DNA of 9,252 nucleotides, taken from NCBI GenBank assembly GCA_029777935.1, contig JAKORH010000242.1:1-9252 (forward strand), given 5' to 3'. The position numbers and the translations under genes are program-made. This DNA comes from Pseudomonadota bacterium. GTDB taxonomy: Bacteria > Pseudomonadota > Gammaproteobacteria > Burkholderiales > Burkholderiaceae. Below are positions 1 to 6,091 of the stretch, piece after piece (the first letter of the stretch is position 1; each line of letters starts with the position of its first letter). The notes beneath the pieces were generated by a model. It saw only the letters and a program-made list of their open reading frames with translations. It made no database searches and was not told the DNA's origin.

Positions 1-1
1 G

Positions 2-145
2 CTGCGTTGGATCGGCGCGGCGTTGACTGATGCGAGTCACCGGTTTCGCGCCGTGCGCGGCTATCGCGACATGAAGCGTTTGCTGACCGCGCTTGCAGTA
101 CGCGCCGAAGGCGCCATCACGACCGCCAACCGCAAAGCCGCGTAG
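2..145 (+). CDS. Probable transposase, C-terminal end only (5' truncated by window)
   Basis: An open frame enters from the left edge and gives 47 residues before a TAG at 143-145. The visible tail contains RWIGAALTDASHRFRAVRGY followed by RDMKRLLTALA. The layout RW..AAL..A...FR...GY.D...L..AL is one I associate with the C-terminal tail of several bacterial IS transposases, but too little is present to name a family. It reads towards the integrated element and lies 130 bp outside its left attachment repeat, so it belongs to the flank rather than the element. It could instead be the tail of an unrelated chromosomal gene. The reading frame itself is well supported; the function is a weak call. 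Confidence 0.45.
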   Translation: MRWIGAALTDASHRFRAVRGYRDMKRLLTALAVRAEGAITTANRKAA

Positions 146-274
146 GATGTTCATCCCGAGCCGCCACTGCCAGCTCGTTCAACAGCGCTCGGGACATCGC
201 CGCTTCCAACTACCGACTTGTTTGGGATTCGTTTGGGAGAATGGCGCCGCCCAAACACAAGTCTTTGAATTTAT
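146..274. other. Noncoding left flank with imperfect inverted repeat; former downstream region of tRNA-Glu
   Basis: No convincing gene lies between the transposase-like stop and the left attachment repeat. GACTTGTTTGGG (215-226) and CCCAAACACAAGTC (250-263) form an inverted repeat broken only by two extra bases in the right arm, and a second GTTTGGG sits at 231-237. Before integration this stretch would have lain immediately downstream of tRNA-Glu on the minus strand. The hairpin may therefore be part of the displaced 3' region of the tRNA operon, or an insertion-sequence end. It is not a textbook terminator, because no T-tract follows in either direction. Confidence 0.4.
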
Positions 275-289
275 TGGCGTCCCCTAGGG
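275..289 (+). repeat. Left attachment-site direct repeat (attL core)
   Basis: TGGCGTCCCCTAGGG is identical, in the same orientation, to the last 15 bases (complement) of tRNA-Glu at 6922-6936. It covers CCA, the discriminator, the acceptor strand and the start of the T stem. Identity stops at position 290 (A here, G in the tRNA). It is the displaced 3' end of the original tRNA gene. Confidence 0.9.
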
Positions 290-476
290 ACCACGAAGCG
301 TGATCTACTGACGTTTTCGCGTTGTTTCTCGCTTTTGGCTTTTCCCTCTGAAAATCACTCAACTAGTCAGCTATCAGGCTATGACTGGCTATTGAAGTCT
401 CGCATTGATGCGGGTAATTTTCGGGGTAACGGACCGCTTTTACCCGCAGCGGTCCGGAACCGAGGGAGCCGCAGCG
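290..476 (+). promoter_or_regulatory. Integrase leader / left attachment arm with repeats and overlapping dyads
   Basis: This gene-free interval is less GC-rich than its surroundings. GCTAT occurs at 370, 378 and 388. TGCGGGTAA (409-417), six bases, then GGGTAA (424-429) match an arrangement at the other end of the element. Two perfect stems interleave: TGCGGGTAA (409-417) with TTACCCGCA (440-448), and CGGACCGC (430-437) with GCGGTCCG (449-456). They are mutually exclusive as simple hairpins. A weak promoter (TTGAAG 392-397, 17 bp, TAATTT 415-420) would overlap the arm-type repeat, so integrase binding could shut off its own transcription; that is inference. Shine-Dalgarno GAGGGAG (462-468) lies eight bases before the int start. 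Confidence 0.55.
409..429 (+). repeat. Left-end arm-type repeat (candidate integrase arm sites)
   Basis: TGCGGGTAA (409-417), six bases, then GGGTAA (424-429) is the counterpart of 6844-6864. An inverted TTACCC lies at 440-445. It is 120 bp inside the left attachment core and upstream of int, so that in the excised circle both arrays would flank the attP core. Confidence 0.55.
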
Positions 477-1724
477 ATGGCCGAGAAAGTTCTGAGCAGC
501 CGCAAGTGCGAAACCGCGAAGCCGCGCGAGAAACCGTATCGGCTGACCGATGGCGGCGGACTGAGCCTGCGGGTGATGCCGACCGGCGCGAAGTATTGGC
601 AATTCCGCTATCGCTTCGGCGAGAAGGAAAACACCCTGCAGATCGGCAGCCTGGCCGACGTGAGCCTCGAGAAAGCGCGCAAGGAACTGGCGAAGCATCG
701 CGACGTGCTGCGCGCCGGCAATGATCCGATTCAAGCGCGCAGGGTCGAGCGCGCGCGCAAGGTGCAGACAGCGGCCGAGACATTCGGCGCGATGGCGAGC
801 GAGTGGTTGCAGCACCGCAAGCCGGACATTGCCGCAGTCACGCACGAGCGCAATGAAGGCATCGTGCGCCGGCTGCTGATGCCGAAACTCGGCGCGCTGC
901 CAATGCGCGCGATCGACGCGACGGCGCTGATATCGGCGCTGCGCGCGGCCGAGCAAAAGGGAATCCGCATGTCGGCAAGGCGGGCGCGCATCATCGCGGG
1001 GCAGATATTCGGCTACGCCATCGCCACCGGGCGGGGCGCGACGAACCCGGCGCGCGACGTGACGAAGGCGCTCGCCAAGCGGCCGGAGACAACGCATCAC
1101 GCGGCGCTGAGTGTCGAGCAAATCGGCCCGATGCTGGCGGCGCTCGAAAGGAGCGGAACTTCTCTGGCGACGCGGGCGGCGCTGCTGCTGATGCTCTACA
1201 CGGGCCTGCGCGATGGATCGCTGCGCGGCGCGCAGTGGCGCGAGATCGACCTGAACGCGGCGCGCTGGAATATCCCGGCCGAGCGGATGAAGCGGCGCGA
1301 GGCGCATTCGGTGCCGCTGCCGAATCAGGCAATCGCGATCCTGCGGGAACTGGCGCAGTTGACCGATCGCGGGCCGGACTCATTCGTATTCGCCAGCTCC
1401 GGCAAGGCGGGCTATCTCGCGGAAAACACGCTGCGCATAACGCTGCACCGGCTTGGCTTCGAGGTAACGGCGCACGGGCTGCGCTCGCTGCTGACGGACG
1501 AGCTTTACAAGGCGGGCTTTCGGTCGGAATGGATCGAGCGCCAGTTGCACCACAAAGACCCGAACGAAGTGCGCGCGGCCTATCTGCGCACGGACTTCTA
1601 TGGGCAGCGCGTGCCGATGATGCAGTGGTGGGCCAATGCGTGCGATGCGCGCCGCGCCGGTCGAGCCGTGCCACCGCTGCCGGATGTTCCCGACTTCAAG
1701 CCGCAGCTCGCGCTCGCGGCCTGA
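477..1724 (+). CDS. int: P4-type tyrosine-recombinase integrase
   Basis: This 415-residue protein is a site-specific recombinase expected to insert and excise the element at the tRNA-Glu 3' end. The N-terminal ~90 residues (TAKPREKPYRLTDGGGLSL onward, with the KYW.FRYR segment) are the DUF4102 arm-binding domain of P4-like integrases; a core-binding domain follows at about 100-200, and the catalytic domain occupies about 210-380. Visible catalytic residues are R245 (TGLRDGSL), K272, H333 and R336 (HGLR), H359 (QLHH) and nucleophile Y369 (AAYLR). The usual Glu after TGLRxG is Ser here, a tolerable variation. I chose ATG 477, not an in-frame start at 405, because GAGGGAG lies eight bases upstream and the protein then begins as relatives do. 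Length is normal and the gene looks intact. Confidence 0.95.
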   Translation: MAEKVLSSRKCETAKPREKPYRLTDGGGLSLRVMPTGAKYWQFRYRFGEKENTLQIGSLADVSLEKARKELAKHRDVLRAGNDPIQARRVERARKVQTAAETFGAMASEWLQHRKPDIAAVTHERNEGIVRRLLMPKLGALPMRAIDATALISALRAAEQKGIRMSARRARIIAGQIFGYAIATGRGATNPARDVTKALAKRPETTHHAALSVEQIGPMLAALERSGTSLATRAALLLMLYTGLRDGSLRGAQWREIDLNAARWNIPAERMKRREAHSVPLPNQAIAILRELAQLTDRGPDSFVFASSGKAGYLAENTLRITLHRLGFEVTAHGLRSLLTDELYKAGFRSEWIERQLHHKDPNEVRAAYLRTDFYGQRVPMMQWWANACDARRAGRAVPPLPDVPDFKPQLALAA

Positions 1725-1738
1725 CTCTCACTCGATGG

Positions 1739-2440
1739 ATGCATCGAATGAAAGCTGAGGGCAAGTCTAGGAGCAGTGCCGACGAACGGCGAGCGCGCGC
1801 GATCGAGCGCGTGAAGGTGCAGGAGTTCGGCGACTGGCGCGCGCACCATGCGCGCGGCCTGCTGTCGCAACTGCGCGCGGCCGGCTTCGTTCCCGCAAGT
1901 GTCGCCGCCGAAGAAAGCGGGCGCGTTGCCGTCGAGTGGCGCGACGCCGAGGGGCGGCGCTGCGTGCTGCGTCCTTATGCGGTGCATCAATGGGAAGTGC
2001 GCCGCGAACGGCTGCCGGACGAACGCGACGAGCTGCGCCGGCTCGAGCAAGAGCGAGAGAAACAACTCGCAGCCGAGTACGAGCGCGACCGCGAGACGCG
2101 GGAGCAGCGGGCGAGGCTGGAACGGCACGCGAATGTCTATCCCGAGAGTGCCGCCGCGTTCCGCGACGAGCTGATCGCAATTGCCGACGTGTTCCTGGGC
2201 AGCATCGAGCGCGCGACGGACGGCAACCACTACGAAGGCTGTTCGATCGACGAGGGTTCGCAGGACGAGGTACGGGCGGCGATTGCGTCCATCAAGGCCA
2301 CGCTGTCGGCCGCGACCTGGCTTCATGACCCGCGCGGCAAGGCGCGAGCGCGGGCCGAACTTGCCCGCTTCGATGCGCGCAACGACGAACACCTGCAGGC
2401 GTGGCTGCGGCGGACTGTTGGCGATGAGGGCGCGCCGTGA
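1739..2440 (+). CDS. Hypothetical protein with charged coiled-coil region
   Basis: I do not recognise a family. The 233-residue product is rich in Arg and Glu. Residues ~91-130 (PDERDELRRLEQEREKQL onward) should form a charged helix or coiled coil; the flanking parts look globular. There is no signal peptide or membrane segment. It starts 14 bp after the int stop codon with no clear Shine-Dalgarno; ATG 1739 and ATG 1748 are both possible, and translational coupling to int is likely. Neither catalytic motifs nor zinc ligands are visible. Codon usage resembles its neighbours, supporting a real gene. From position it may be an accessory or regulatory gene of the element, but no function should be assigned. 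Confidence 0.72.
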   Translation: MHRMKAEGKSRSSADERRARAIERVKVQEFGDWRAHHARGLLSQLRAAGFVPASVAAEESGRVAVEWRDAEGRRCVLRPYAVHQWEVRRERLPDERDELRRLEQEREKQLAAEYERDRETREQRARLERHANVYPESAAAFRDELIAIADVFLGSIERATDGNHYEGCSIDEGSQDEVRAAIASIKATLSAATWLHDPRGKARARAELARFDARNDEHLQAWLRRTVGDEGAP

Positions 2441-2501
2441 TGGCCGAGCGCATCGGGCGCTACTGCTGCGAAACGCCGGCAAGATAGCAGCACAACGCAT
2501 T

Positions 2502-2559
2502 GTCCGCGCCTAGCCCGACGGGGCGAAAACCGGGTTCCCTTCACCCGGCCGGCGCGGAC
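2502..2559 (+). ncRNA. C4/P4-CI-like antisense RNA (structured leader)
   Basis: The + strand folds into a three-way junction. The outer stem is GTCCGCGCC (2502-2510) with GGCGCGGAC (2551-2559), nine perfect pairs. Inside are a small hairpin GCCC/GGGC (2513-2516, 2521-2524) and a strong hairpin CCGGGT/ACCCGG (2530-2535, 2543-2548) with loop TCCCTTC. CCCTTCA (2537-2543) is complementary to TGAAGGG (2568-2574) just ahead of the next gene. This matches the plan of C4 antisense RNA of phages P1/P7 and the CI RNA of P4: a short RNA with an exposed loop complementary to the leader of the adjacent gene. I recognised it by architecture, not by alignment. A second antisense contact is not clear. Confidence 0.65.
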
Positions 2560-2591
2560 TCTCCCCATGAAGGGCGGCGGGAGGGTGCGCC
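2559..2591 (+). promoter_or_regulatory. Shine-Dalgarno-sequestering hairpin, predicted target of the C4-like RNA
   Basis: CTCTCCC (2559-2565) can pair with GGGAGGG (2579-2585, one G-U), burying the Shine-Dalgarno of the gene starting at 2592. The hairpin loop displays TGAAGGG (2568-2574), the complement of the C4-like loop CCCTTCA. The leader could switch between a C4-bound and an unbound state and so control translation of the downstream gene. Complementarity is seen directly; regulation is inferred from the C4/P4 precedent. Confidence 0.55.
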
Positions 2592-3140
2592 ATGCAGGAC
2601 GAATCGAAGCACGGCGGTCTTTCTCGTGACCCTGTGCTCATCGCTGACGCAGTGCGCGAACTCGCCAAGTTCGATCGGCGACCCGGGGACACAAGACGGA
2701 CGGCCGAGAATCGCGTCCGAACTCGCATTCGTGATGCACTAGTGCGCAAGCAGGCGCTCGAACAGGTCGATGATGCAGCCGGACCCGCGATCTCGCGCAA
2801 GCAGTTTTGCGCGTGGGCTTTCAACACTTGGGGCGAGCGCGTCAGAGAATTGAAGGGCTACGTCCATAACGTAACAGTTGAACTCACGGGACTGGAAGCT
2901 CGAGCAACCTGTGGAATTGCGGGGGGCGTCGTCTGGCAGCCTGACAGTCCGGCTTGGCTACGCGAAAACTATCCGAAGGCCGAGGGAGCACGGCAGCTGC
3001 TCGAACACGAGAATGCTGAACTGCGGCAACAGCTCAAAACGCTCACTGCCGAAAACGACCACTTGCGCGCAAGGCTGAAGTTGCGCCGCGATCGCGCGAG
3101 CGAACACGGCAAGAAAGGCGGACGCGGCCACGGTCGCTAG
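2592..3140 (+). CDS. Hypothetical protein with C-terminal coiled coil, predicted C4-RNA target
   Basis: The 182-residue product has no family I recognise. Residues ~135-165 (ARQLLEHENAELRQQLK, then TLTAENDHLRARL) form a clear leucine-zipper-like coiled coil, and the tail (RRDRASEHGKKGGRGHGR) is strongly basic, suggesting oligomerisation and nucleic-acid contact. The N-terminal part is mostly helical in composition, with Arg-rich RTAENRVRTRIRDALVR at ~37-53. ATG 2592 follows Shine-Dalgarno GGAGGG by six bases. The gene appears less GC-rich than the replication genes beyond it, possibly a separate origin. Lying directly behind the C4-like RNA, it occupies the place of the regulated anti-repressor or early gene in P1 and P4. 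A role in repression, anti-repression or replication control is plausible but unproven. Confidence 0.75.
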   Translation: MQDESKHGGLSRDPVLIADAVRELAKFDRRPGDTRRTAENRVRTRIRDALVRKQALEQVDDAAGPAISRKQFCAWAFNTWGERVRELKGYVHNVTVELTGLEARATCGIAGGVVWQPDSPAWLRENYPKAEGARQLLEHENAELRQQLKTLTAENDHLRARLKLRRDRASEHGKKGGRGHGR

Positions 3141-3166
3141 ATCGTTGAACAGAATCTGCGAAAGGG

Positions 3167-3194
3167 TAGACGCCTGCAATTCTGTGCATAGACT
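3167..3194 (+). promoter_or_regulatory. Weak candidate promoter for the alpA-replication operon
   Basis: TAGACG (3167-3172) and TAGACT (3189-3194), separated by 16 bp, each match four of six positions of the sigma-70 boxes. They lie in the 89-bp gap before alpA. A start site a few bases downstream would fall inside the inverted repeat at 3199-3230. The match is weak. Confidence 0.3.
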
Positions 3195-3198
3195 GCCT

Positions 3199-3230
3199 TA
3201 GCTATCCCGACACGAAAGAAAGGATAGCTA
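3199..3230 (+). promoter_or_regulatory. Perfect 9-bp inverted repeat overlapping the alpA ribosome-binding site
   Basis: TAGCTATCC (3199-3207) and GGATAGCTA (3222-3230) are perfect inverted repeats separated by 14 bases. The right arm includes the GGA of the Shine-Dalgarno (AAAGGA, 3219-3224) and the first base of the alpA start codon. It could be an operator for the AlpA-type protein (autoregulation) or an mRNA hairpin masking the start. The core AGCTATC also occurs at 369-375 and 6216-6222. Confidence 0.55.
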
Positions 3231-3445
3231 TGCAATCACACGAAGCAACTCCACGCCTGCTGCGGATTGAAGAAGTCTTGCAGCGGGTACCGCTGAAAAG
3301 GCCGACGCTCTACCGGGCGATCCGCGACGGCAAGTTCCCGCCGCCCTGCAAGCTGCTCGGCGCGCGAGGCTCGGCCTGGGCCGAAGCGGAAGTTACCGCA
3401 TGGATCGAAGCGCGGCTCGCTTCGCGCGAGCGAGCGGCCGCATGA
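3230..3445 (+). CDS. alpA: AlpA-family transcriptional regulator / excisionase-like protein
   Basis: A 71-residue DNA-binding protein with the classic AlpA layout: LLRIEEVLQRVPLKRPTLYR (residues ~10-29) is the winged helix-turn-helix start, then AIRDGKFPPPCKLLG and SAWAEAEVTAWIEARLA, in which the conserved Trp precedes the recognition of strand and helix. AlpA-type proteins of P4-like elements act as excisionases and/or activate integrase expression. It follows a 9-bp inverted repeat at its start and heads the replication operon, overlapping the next gene by ATGA (3442-3445). Length is typical (about 65-80 residues). The family call is firm. Whether it mainly excises, activates int or represses its own operon cannot be told from sequence. 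Confidence 0.92.
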   Translation: MQSHEATPRLLRIEEVLQRVPLKRPTLYRAIRDGKFPPPCKLLGARGSAWAEAEVTAWIEARLASRERAAA

Positions 3446-3660
3446 AAAGGCCCGCCGCAACCGCCGTCGAGCGTGCCTGCGCAATCGACAGCGCGCGCGA
3501 ACGTCGCGGCGAGCGTGAATGGCTGCGCCTGCCGGTGCCGGGCGAGCTGCCGGCGACGTTCGATCCCGATAAACGAATTCTCGTCACGGTACTTGGGCTG
3601 GGTGTGCGGATGCGCATGGTCGTGCGCATCACGTCGCCGATGCCGGAGGGCGTGCAATGA
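3442..3660 (+). CDS. Small hypothetical protein in the replication operon
   Basis: This 72-residue frame is linked on both sides by four-base ATGA overlaps (with alpA at 3442-3445 and the zinc-finger gene at 3657-3660), a strong sign that it is translated. The N-terminal third is Arg-rich and helical. The second half (EWLRLPVPGELPATFDPDKR, then ILVTVLGLGVRMRMVVRI) looks like a small beta-rich domain. No known motif, signal peptide or transmembrane helix is evident. It may be an adaptor for the primase proteins encoded downstream, which is inference from position only. Confidence 0.7.
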   Translation: MKRPAATAVERACAIDSARERRGEREWLRLPVPGELPATFDPDKRILVTVLGLGVRMRMVVRITSPMPEGVQ

Positions 3661-3947
3661 CCGCCGACCGCCTGACGCGGATATTCCAACGCGAACGGCT
3701 GCCATCGCCAGCGGCTTACTTCGACGGCATCGGATTGAAGCTCGACGGACGCGGCGCGTGGCGCTCGGCGCTCTGCCCGTTCCACGCCGACTCGAGCCCG
3801 AGCCTGCGCGTTCGCATCGAAAGCGGCGCGTTCCGCTGCATGGCGTGCGGCGCGCACGGCGGCGACGTGCTCGCGTTCCATCGGCTTCGCACCGGCAAGG
3901 GCTTCATCGAGGCGGCGCGCGAACTCGACGCATGGGTGAGGCGATGA
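3657..3947 (+). CDS. Stand-alone CHC2-type zinc-finger (primase zinc-binding) protein
   Basis: The 96-residue product is essentially one DnaG-type CHC2 zinc finger. The ligands are C40 and H43 (CPFHADSSPSLRV) and C61 and C64 (GAFRCMACGAHGGDVLAF). In DnaG and phage primases this module binds template DNA and sits N-terminal to the catalytic and TOPRIM domains. Here it is a separate protein whose stop overlaps the start of the TOPRIM-DUF3987 gene (ATGA, 3944-3947), so the primase is encoded in pieces made from one transcript. Shine-Dalgarno GGAGGG (3645-3650) precedes the ATG. A working partnership with the downstream protein is inferred from the fusion of these domains elsewhere. Confidence 0.88.
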   Translation: MTADRLTRIFQRERLPSPAAYFDGIGLKLDGRGAWRSALCPFHADSSPSLRVRIESGAFRCMACGAHGGDVLAFHRLRTGKGFIEAARELDAWVRR

Positions 3948-6091
3948 CCGAAACGCCGAAAGAAGCCGCGCGCAGGCTCGGAGCATCGTTCATCGCGCAG
4001 GGCTATCAGCCGAGCGCGCTGCACGCCTACACGACGCGCGACGGCGCGCCGCTCTACTACCGGATGAGGTTGAAGCATCCGGACACCGGCGAGAAACAGA
4101 TTCGGCCGTTCCATGCAAACGGCGCCGGCTTCAAGTTCGGCGAGCCGAATTTCGGCGGCAAGCCGAAGCCGCTCTATCGCCTGCACGAGATTGCGGCGGC
4201 CGATCCCGCGCTGCCGGTCTGGTGGGTCGAGGGCGAGCAGAAGGCCGACGCGCTCGCGCGCCTGGGGCTGGTGGCAACGACGGCGGGCGGCGCGAACGAC
4301 GACGAGGGCCGCGACTTCGAGCCGCTGCGGGGCCGACAGGTCATCGTGTGGCCGGACAACGACGATCCCGGCCGACGGCACGCGCAGCGCGTGGCGGCGA
4401 GGCTGAAGCCGCTGGGCTGCACCGTCGAGCTGGTGGATATTGAGGCGCTGGCGCTCGACAAAGGCGGCGACGTAGTGGATTGGCTTGACGCGCATCCGAA
4501 CGCAACGGCGGCCGACCTGATGGCGTTGGCGCGGCTTCCTGCGGGCGAGGGAACTGCGACCGTGAGCGGCGCCGATGACTGGCCGGAACCTGCGCCGCTG
4601 CCGGCCGAACTGCCAAACGTGGAGCCGTTCGATTTCAAGCTGCTGCCGAACGCATTGCGGCCGTGGATTTCGGACATTGCCGATCGCGTGCAGTGTCCGC
4701 CGGACTTCCCCGCAGTGGCGGCGATGGTGGCGCTCGGCTCGGTGCTCGGCCGAAAGGTGTTCCTGCACCCGAAGCAGCTTGACGATTGGTACGAGGCTCC
4801 GAATCTGTGGGGTGCCATCGTGGGCCGGCCTGGGGTGCTGAAGTCTCCGGCACTGAACGAGGCGCTTCGGCCGCTGCGCGAACTCGAAGGCGCGGCAGCG
4901 CAGGCGCACGCGGCGGCGATGCGGGACTTTCAGGAGCAGAAGGCGCGGCGCGAGATCGAACGCGCCGCCGCCAAGGGAAACGCACTGAAGGCGGCAAAGC
5001 AGGGCAAAGGCTTCGATACGGCCGGCTTGCTCGATTGCGACGACGAAGAGCCGGCGCTGCGGCGCTACGTGGTGAACGATTCCAGCGTCGAGGCGCTCGG
5101 CGAAGTGCTGCGGACGAACTCAAACGGCGTGCTTGCATACCGCGATGAACTCGTCGGACTGCTGCGGCAGTTGGACGAAGAGGGAAACGAGGGCATGCGC
5201 TCGTTCTACCTGACGGCGTGGGCCGCGAAGGAGGGCTACACGTTCGACCGGATCGGGCGCGGACTGAATCGGCGCATTGATGCCGTTTGCCTTTCGGTGC
5301 TCGGCAGCATTCAGCCGGCCGTGCTCGGCGACTATCTGCGCGAAGCCGTGCGGCATGGCGGCGGCGACGGTCTGATAGCGCGCTTCGGCCTGTTGACGTG
5401 GCCGGACGTTTCCGGCGAGTGGCGCGATATCGACCGGCTGCCGGACTCGGATGCGAAGGAAACCGCATTCGCCGCGTTTCGCCGCTTCGATGCGCTGCGG
5501 CCGAAGGATGTCGGCGCGGAGCGGCATTTCGGCGATGTCTATGCGCTGCGATTCGAGGCGAACGCCTATGGCTGCTTCCGCGACTGGCGCGAGCAATTCG
5601 AGTGCGAACAACGCAGCGCCGAGTCGCACGACATGCACCCGGCGCTGACGGGGCACCGCGAGAAATACCGCAAGCTCGTTCCGGCGCTGGCGCTGATCTG
5701 CCACCTGGCCGACACGCCCGACGGCGGGCCGGTCAGTACCGACGCGCTGCTGCGGGCGCTCGAATGGACGCGCTACGCCGAGTCGCACGCACGGCGGGCC
5801 TACGCCAGTGTGATCCGGGCGGACGTTGACGGCGCGCGCGAGCTGCTGAAGCGAATCCAAAAGGGCGCGGTATCTGATGGCTTCCGCGCGCGCGAGGTGT
5901 ACCGCAACGGATGGGCACGGCTCGGGCAGCCGGAGCAAGTGAAGCAGGCTGCAGAACTGCTCGCCGAATTCGACTACCTGCGGGAAGAGCGCGAAGAGAC
6001 GCTCGGGCGATGGACAAGCCGCTATTTCATCAATCCGAGGGTGCTCGCCGAGGCACGCGAATATTTCAGAACGGCCGCCGATGGGCACTGA
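3944..6091 (+). CDS. TOPRIM-DUF3987 replication protein (primase/helicase-like)
   Basis: This 715-residue protein is the main replication enzyme candidate. A TOPRIM domain occupies about residues 75-185, with acidic residues E96 (WWVEGEQKAD) and D138/D140 (VIVWPDNDDPG). A linker is followed by a DUF3987 domain from ~228, with PNLWGAIVGRPGVLKSPAL carrying a Walker-A-like GRPGVLKS (294-301) and a Walker-B-like VLAYRDEL (396-403). A charged helical insertion (~315-355) separates the two. DUF3987 proteins are P-loop ATPases common in integrated elements and satellites, usually with primase-type domains; helicase or origin-binding activity is the usual inference. I chose ATG 3944 because it overlaps the previous stop by four bases after GAGG. 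A 16-bp inverted-repeat arm and the first iteron fall within its 3' end. Confidence 0.9.
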   Translation: MTETPKEAARRLGASFIAQGYQPSALHAYTTRDGAPLYYRMRLKHPDTGEKQIRPFHANGAGFKFGEPNFGGKPKPLYRLHEIAAADPALPVWWVEGEQKADALARLGLVATTAGGANDDEGRDFEPLRGRQVIVWPDNDDPGRRHAQRVAARLKPLGCTVELVDIEALALDKGGDVVDWLDAHPNATAADLMALARLPAGEGTATVSGADDWPEPAPLPAELPNVEPFDFKLLPNALRPWISDIADRVQCPPDFPAVAAMVALGSVLGRKVFLHPKQLDDWYEAPNLWGAIVGRPGVLKSPALNEALRPLRELEGAAAQAHAAAMRDFQEQKARREIERAAAKGNALKAAKQGKGFDTAGLLDCDDEEPALRRYVVNDSSVEALGEVLRTNSNGVLAYRDELVGLLRQLDEEGNEGMRSFYLTAWAAKEGYTFDRIGRGLNRRIDAVCLSVLGSIQPAVLGDYLREAVRHGGGDGLIARFGLLTWPDVSGEWRDIDRLPDSDAKETAFAAFRRFDALRPKDVGAERHFGDVYALRFEANAYGCFRDWREQFECEQRSAESHDMHPALTGHREKYRKLVPALALICHLADTPDGGPVSTDALLRALEWTRYAESHARRAYASVIRADVDGARELLKRIQKGAVSDGFRAREVYRNGWARLGQPEQVKQAAELLAEFDYLREEREETLGRWTSRYFINPRVLAEAREYFRTAADGH

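Noticed and set aside
363..1307. Long open frame on the minus strand opposite the integrase
   Set aside because: It is the shadow of a GC-rich gene. The plus strand encodes a clear integrase with all catalytic residues, and the antisense product is Arg-rich without any motif.
2440..2487. 15-codon frame (MAERIGRYCCETPAR) overlapping the previous stop codon
   Set aside because: Very short and without Shine-Dalgarno or motif; the overlap alone is not enough.
2530..2548. CCGGGT/ACCCGG hairpin as an intrinsic terminator
   Set aside because: No T-tract follows, and the hairpin is enclosed by a perfect outer stem, which fits a structured RNA better.
2567..2629. 20-codon frame starting inside the predicted C4 target loop and overlapping the start of the 2592 gene
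   Set aside because: It recalls the overlapping leader ORF in phage P1, but no ribosome-binding site precedes it and the product is featureless.
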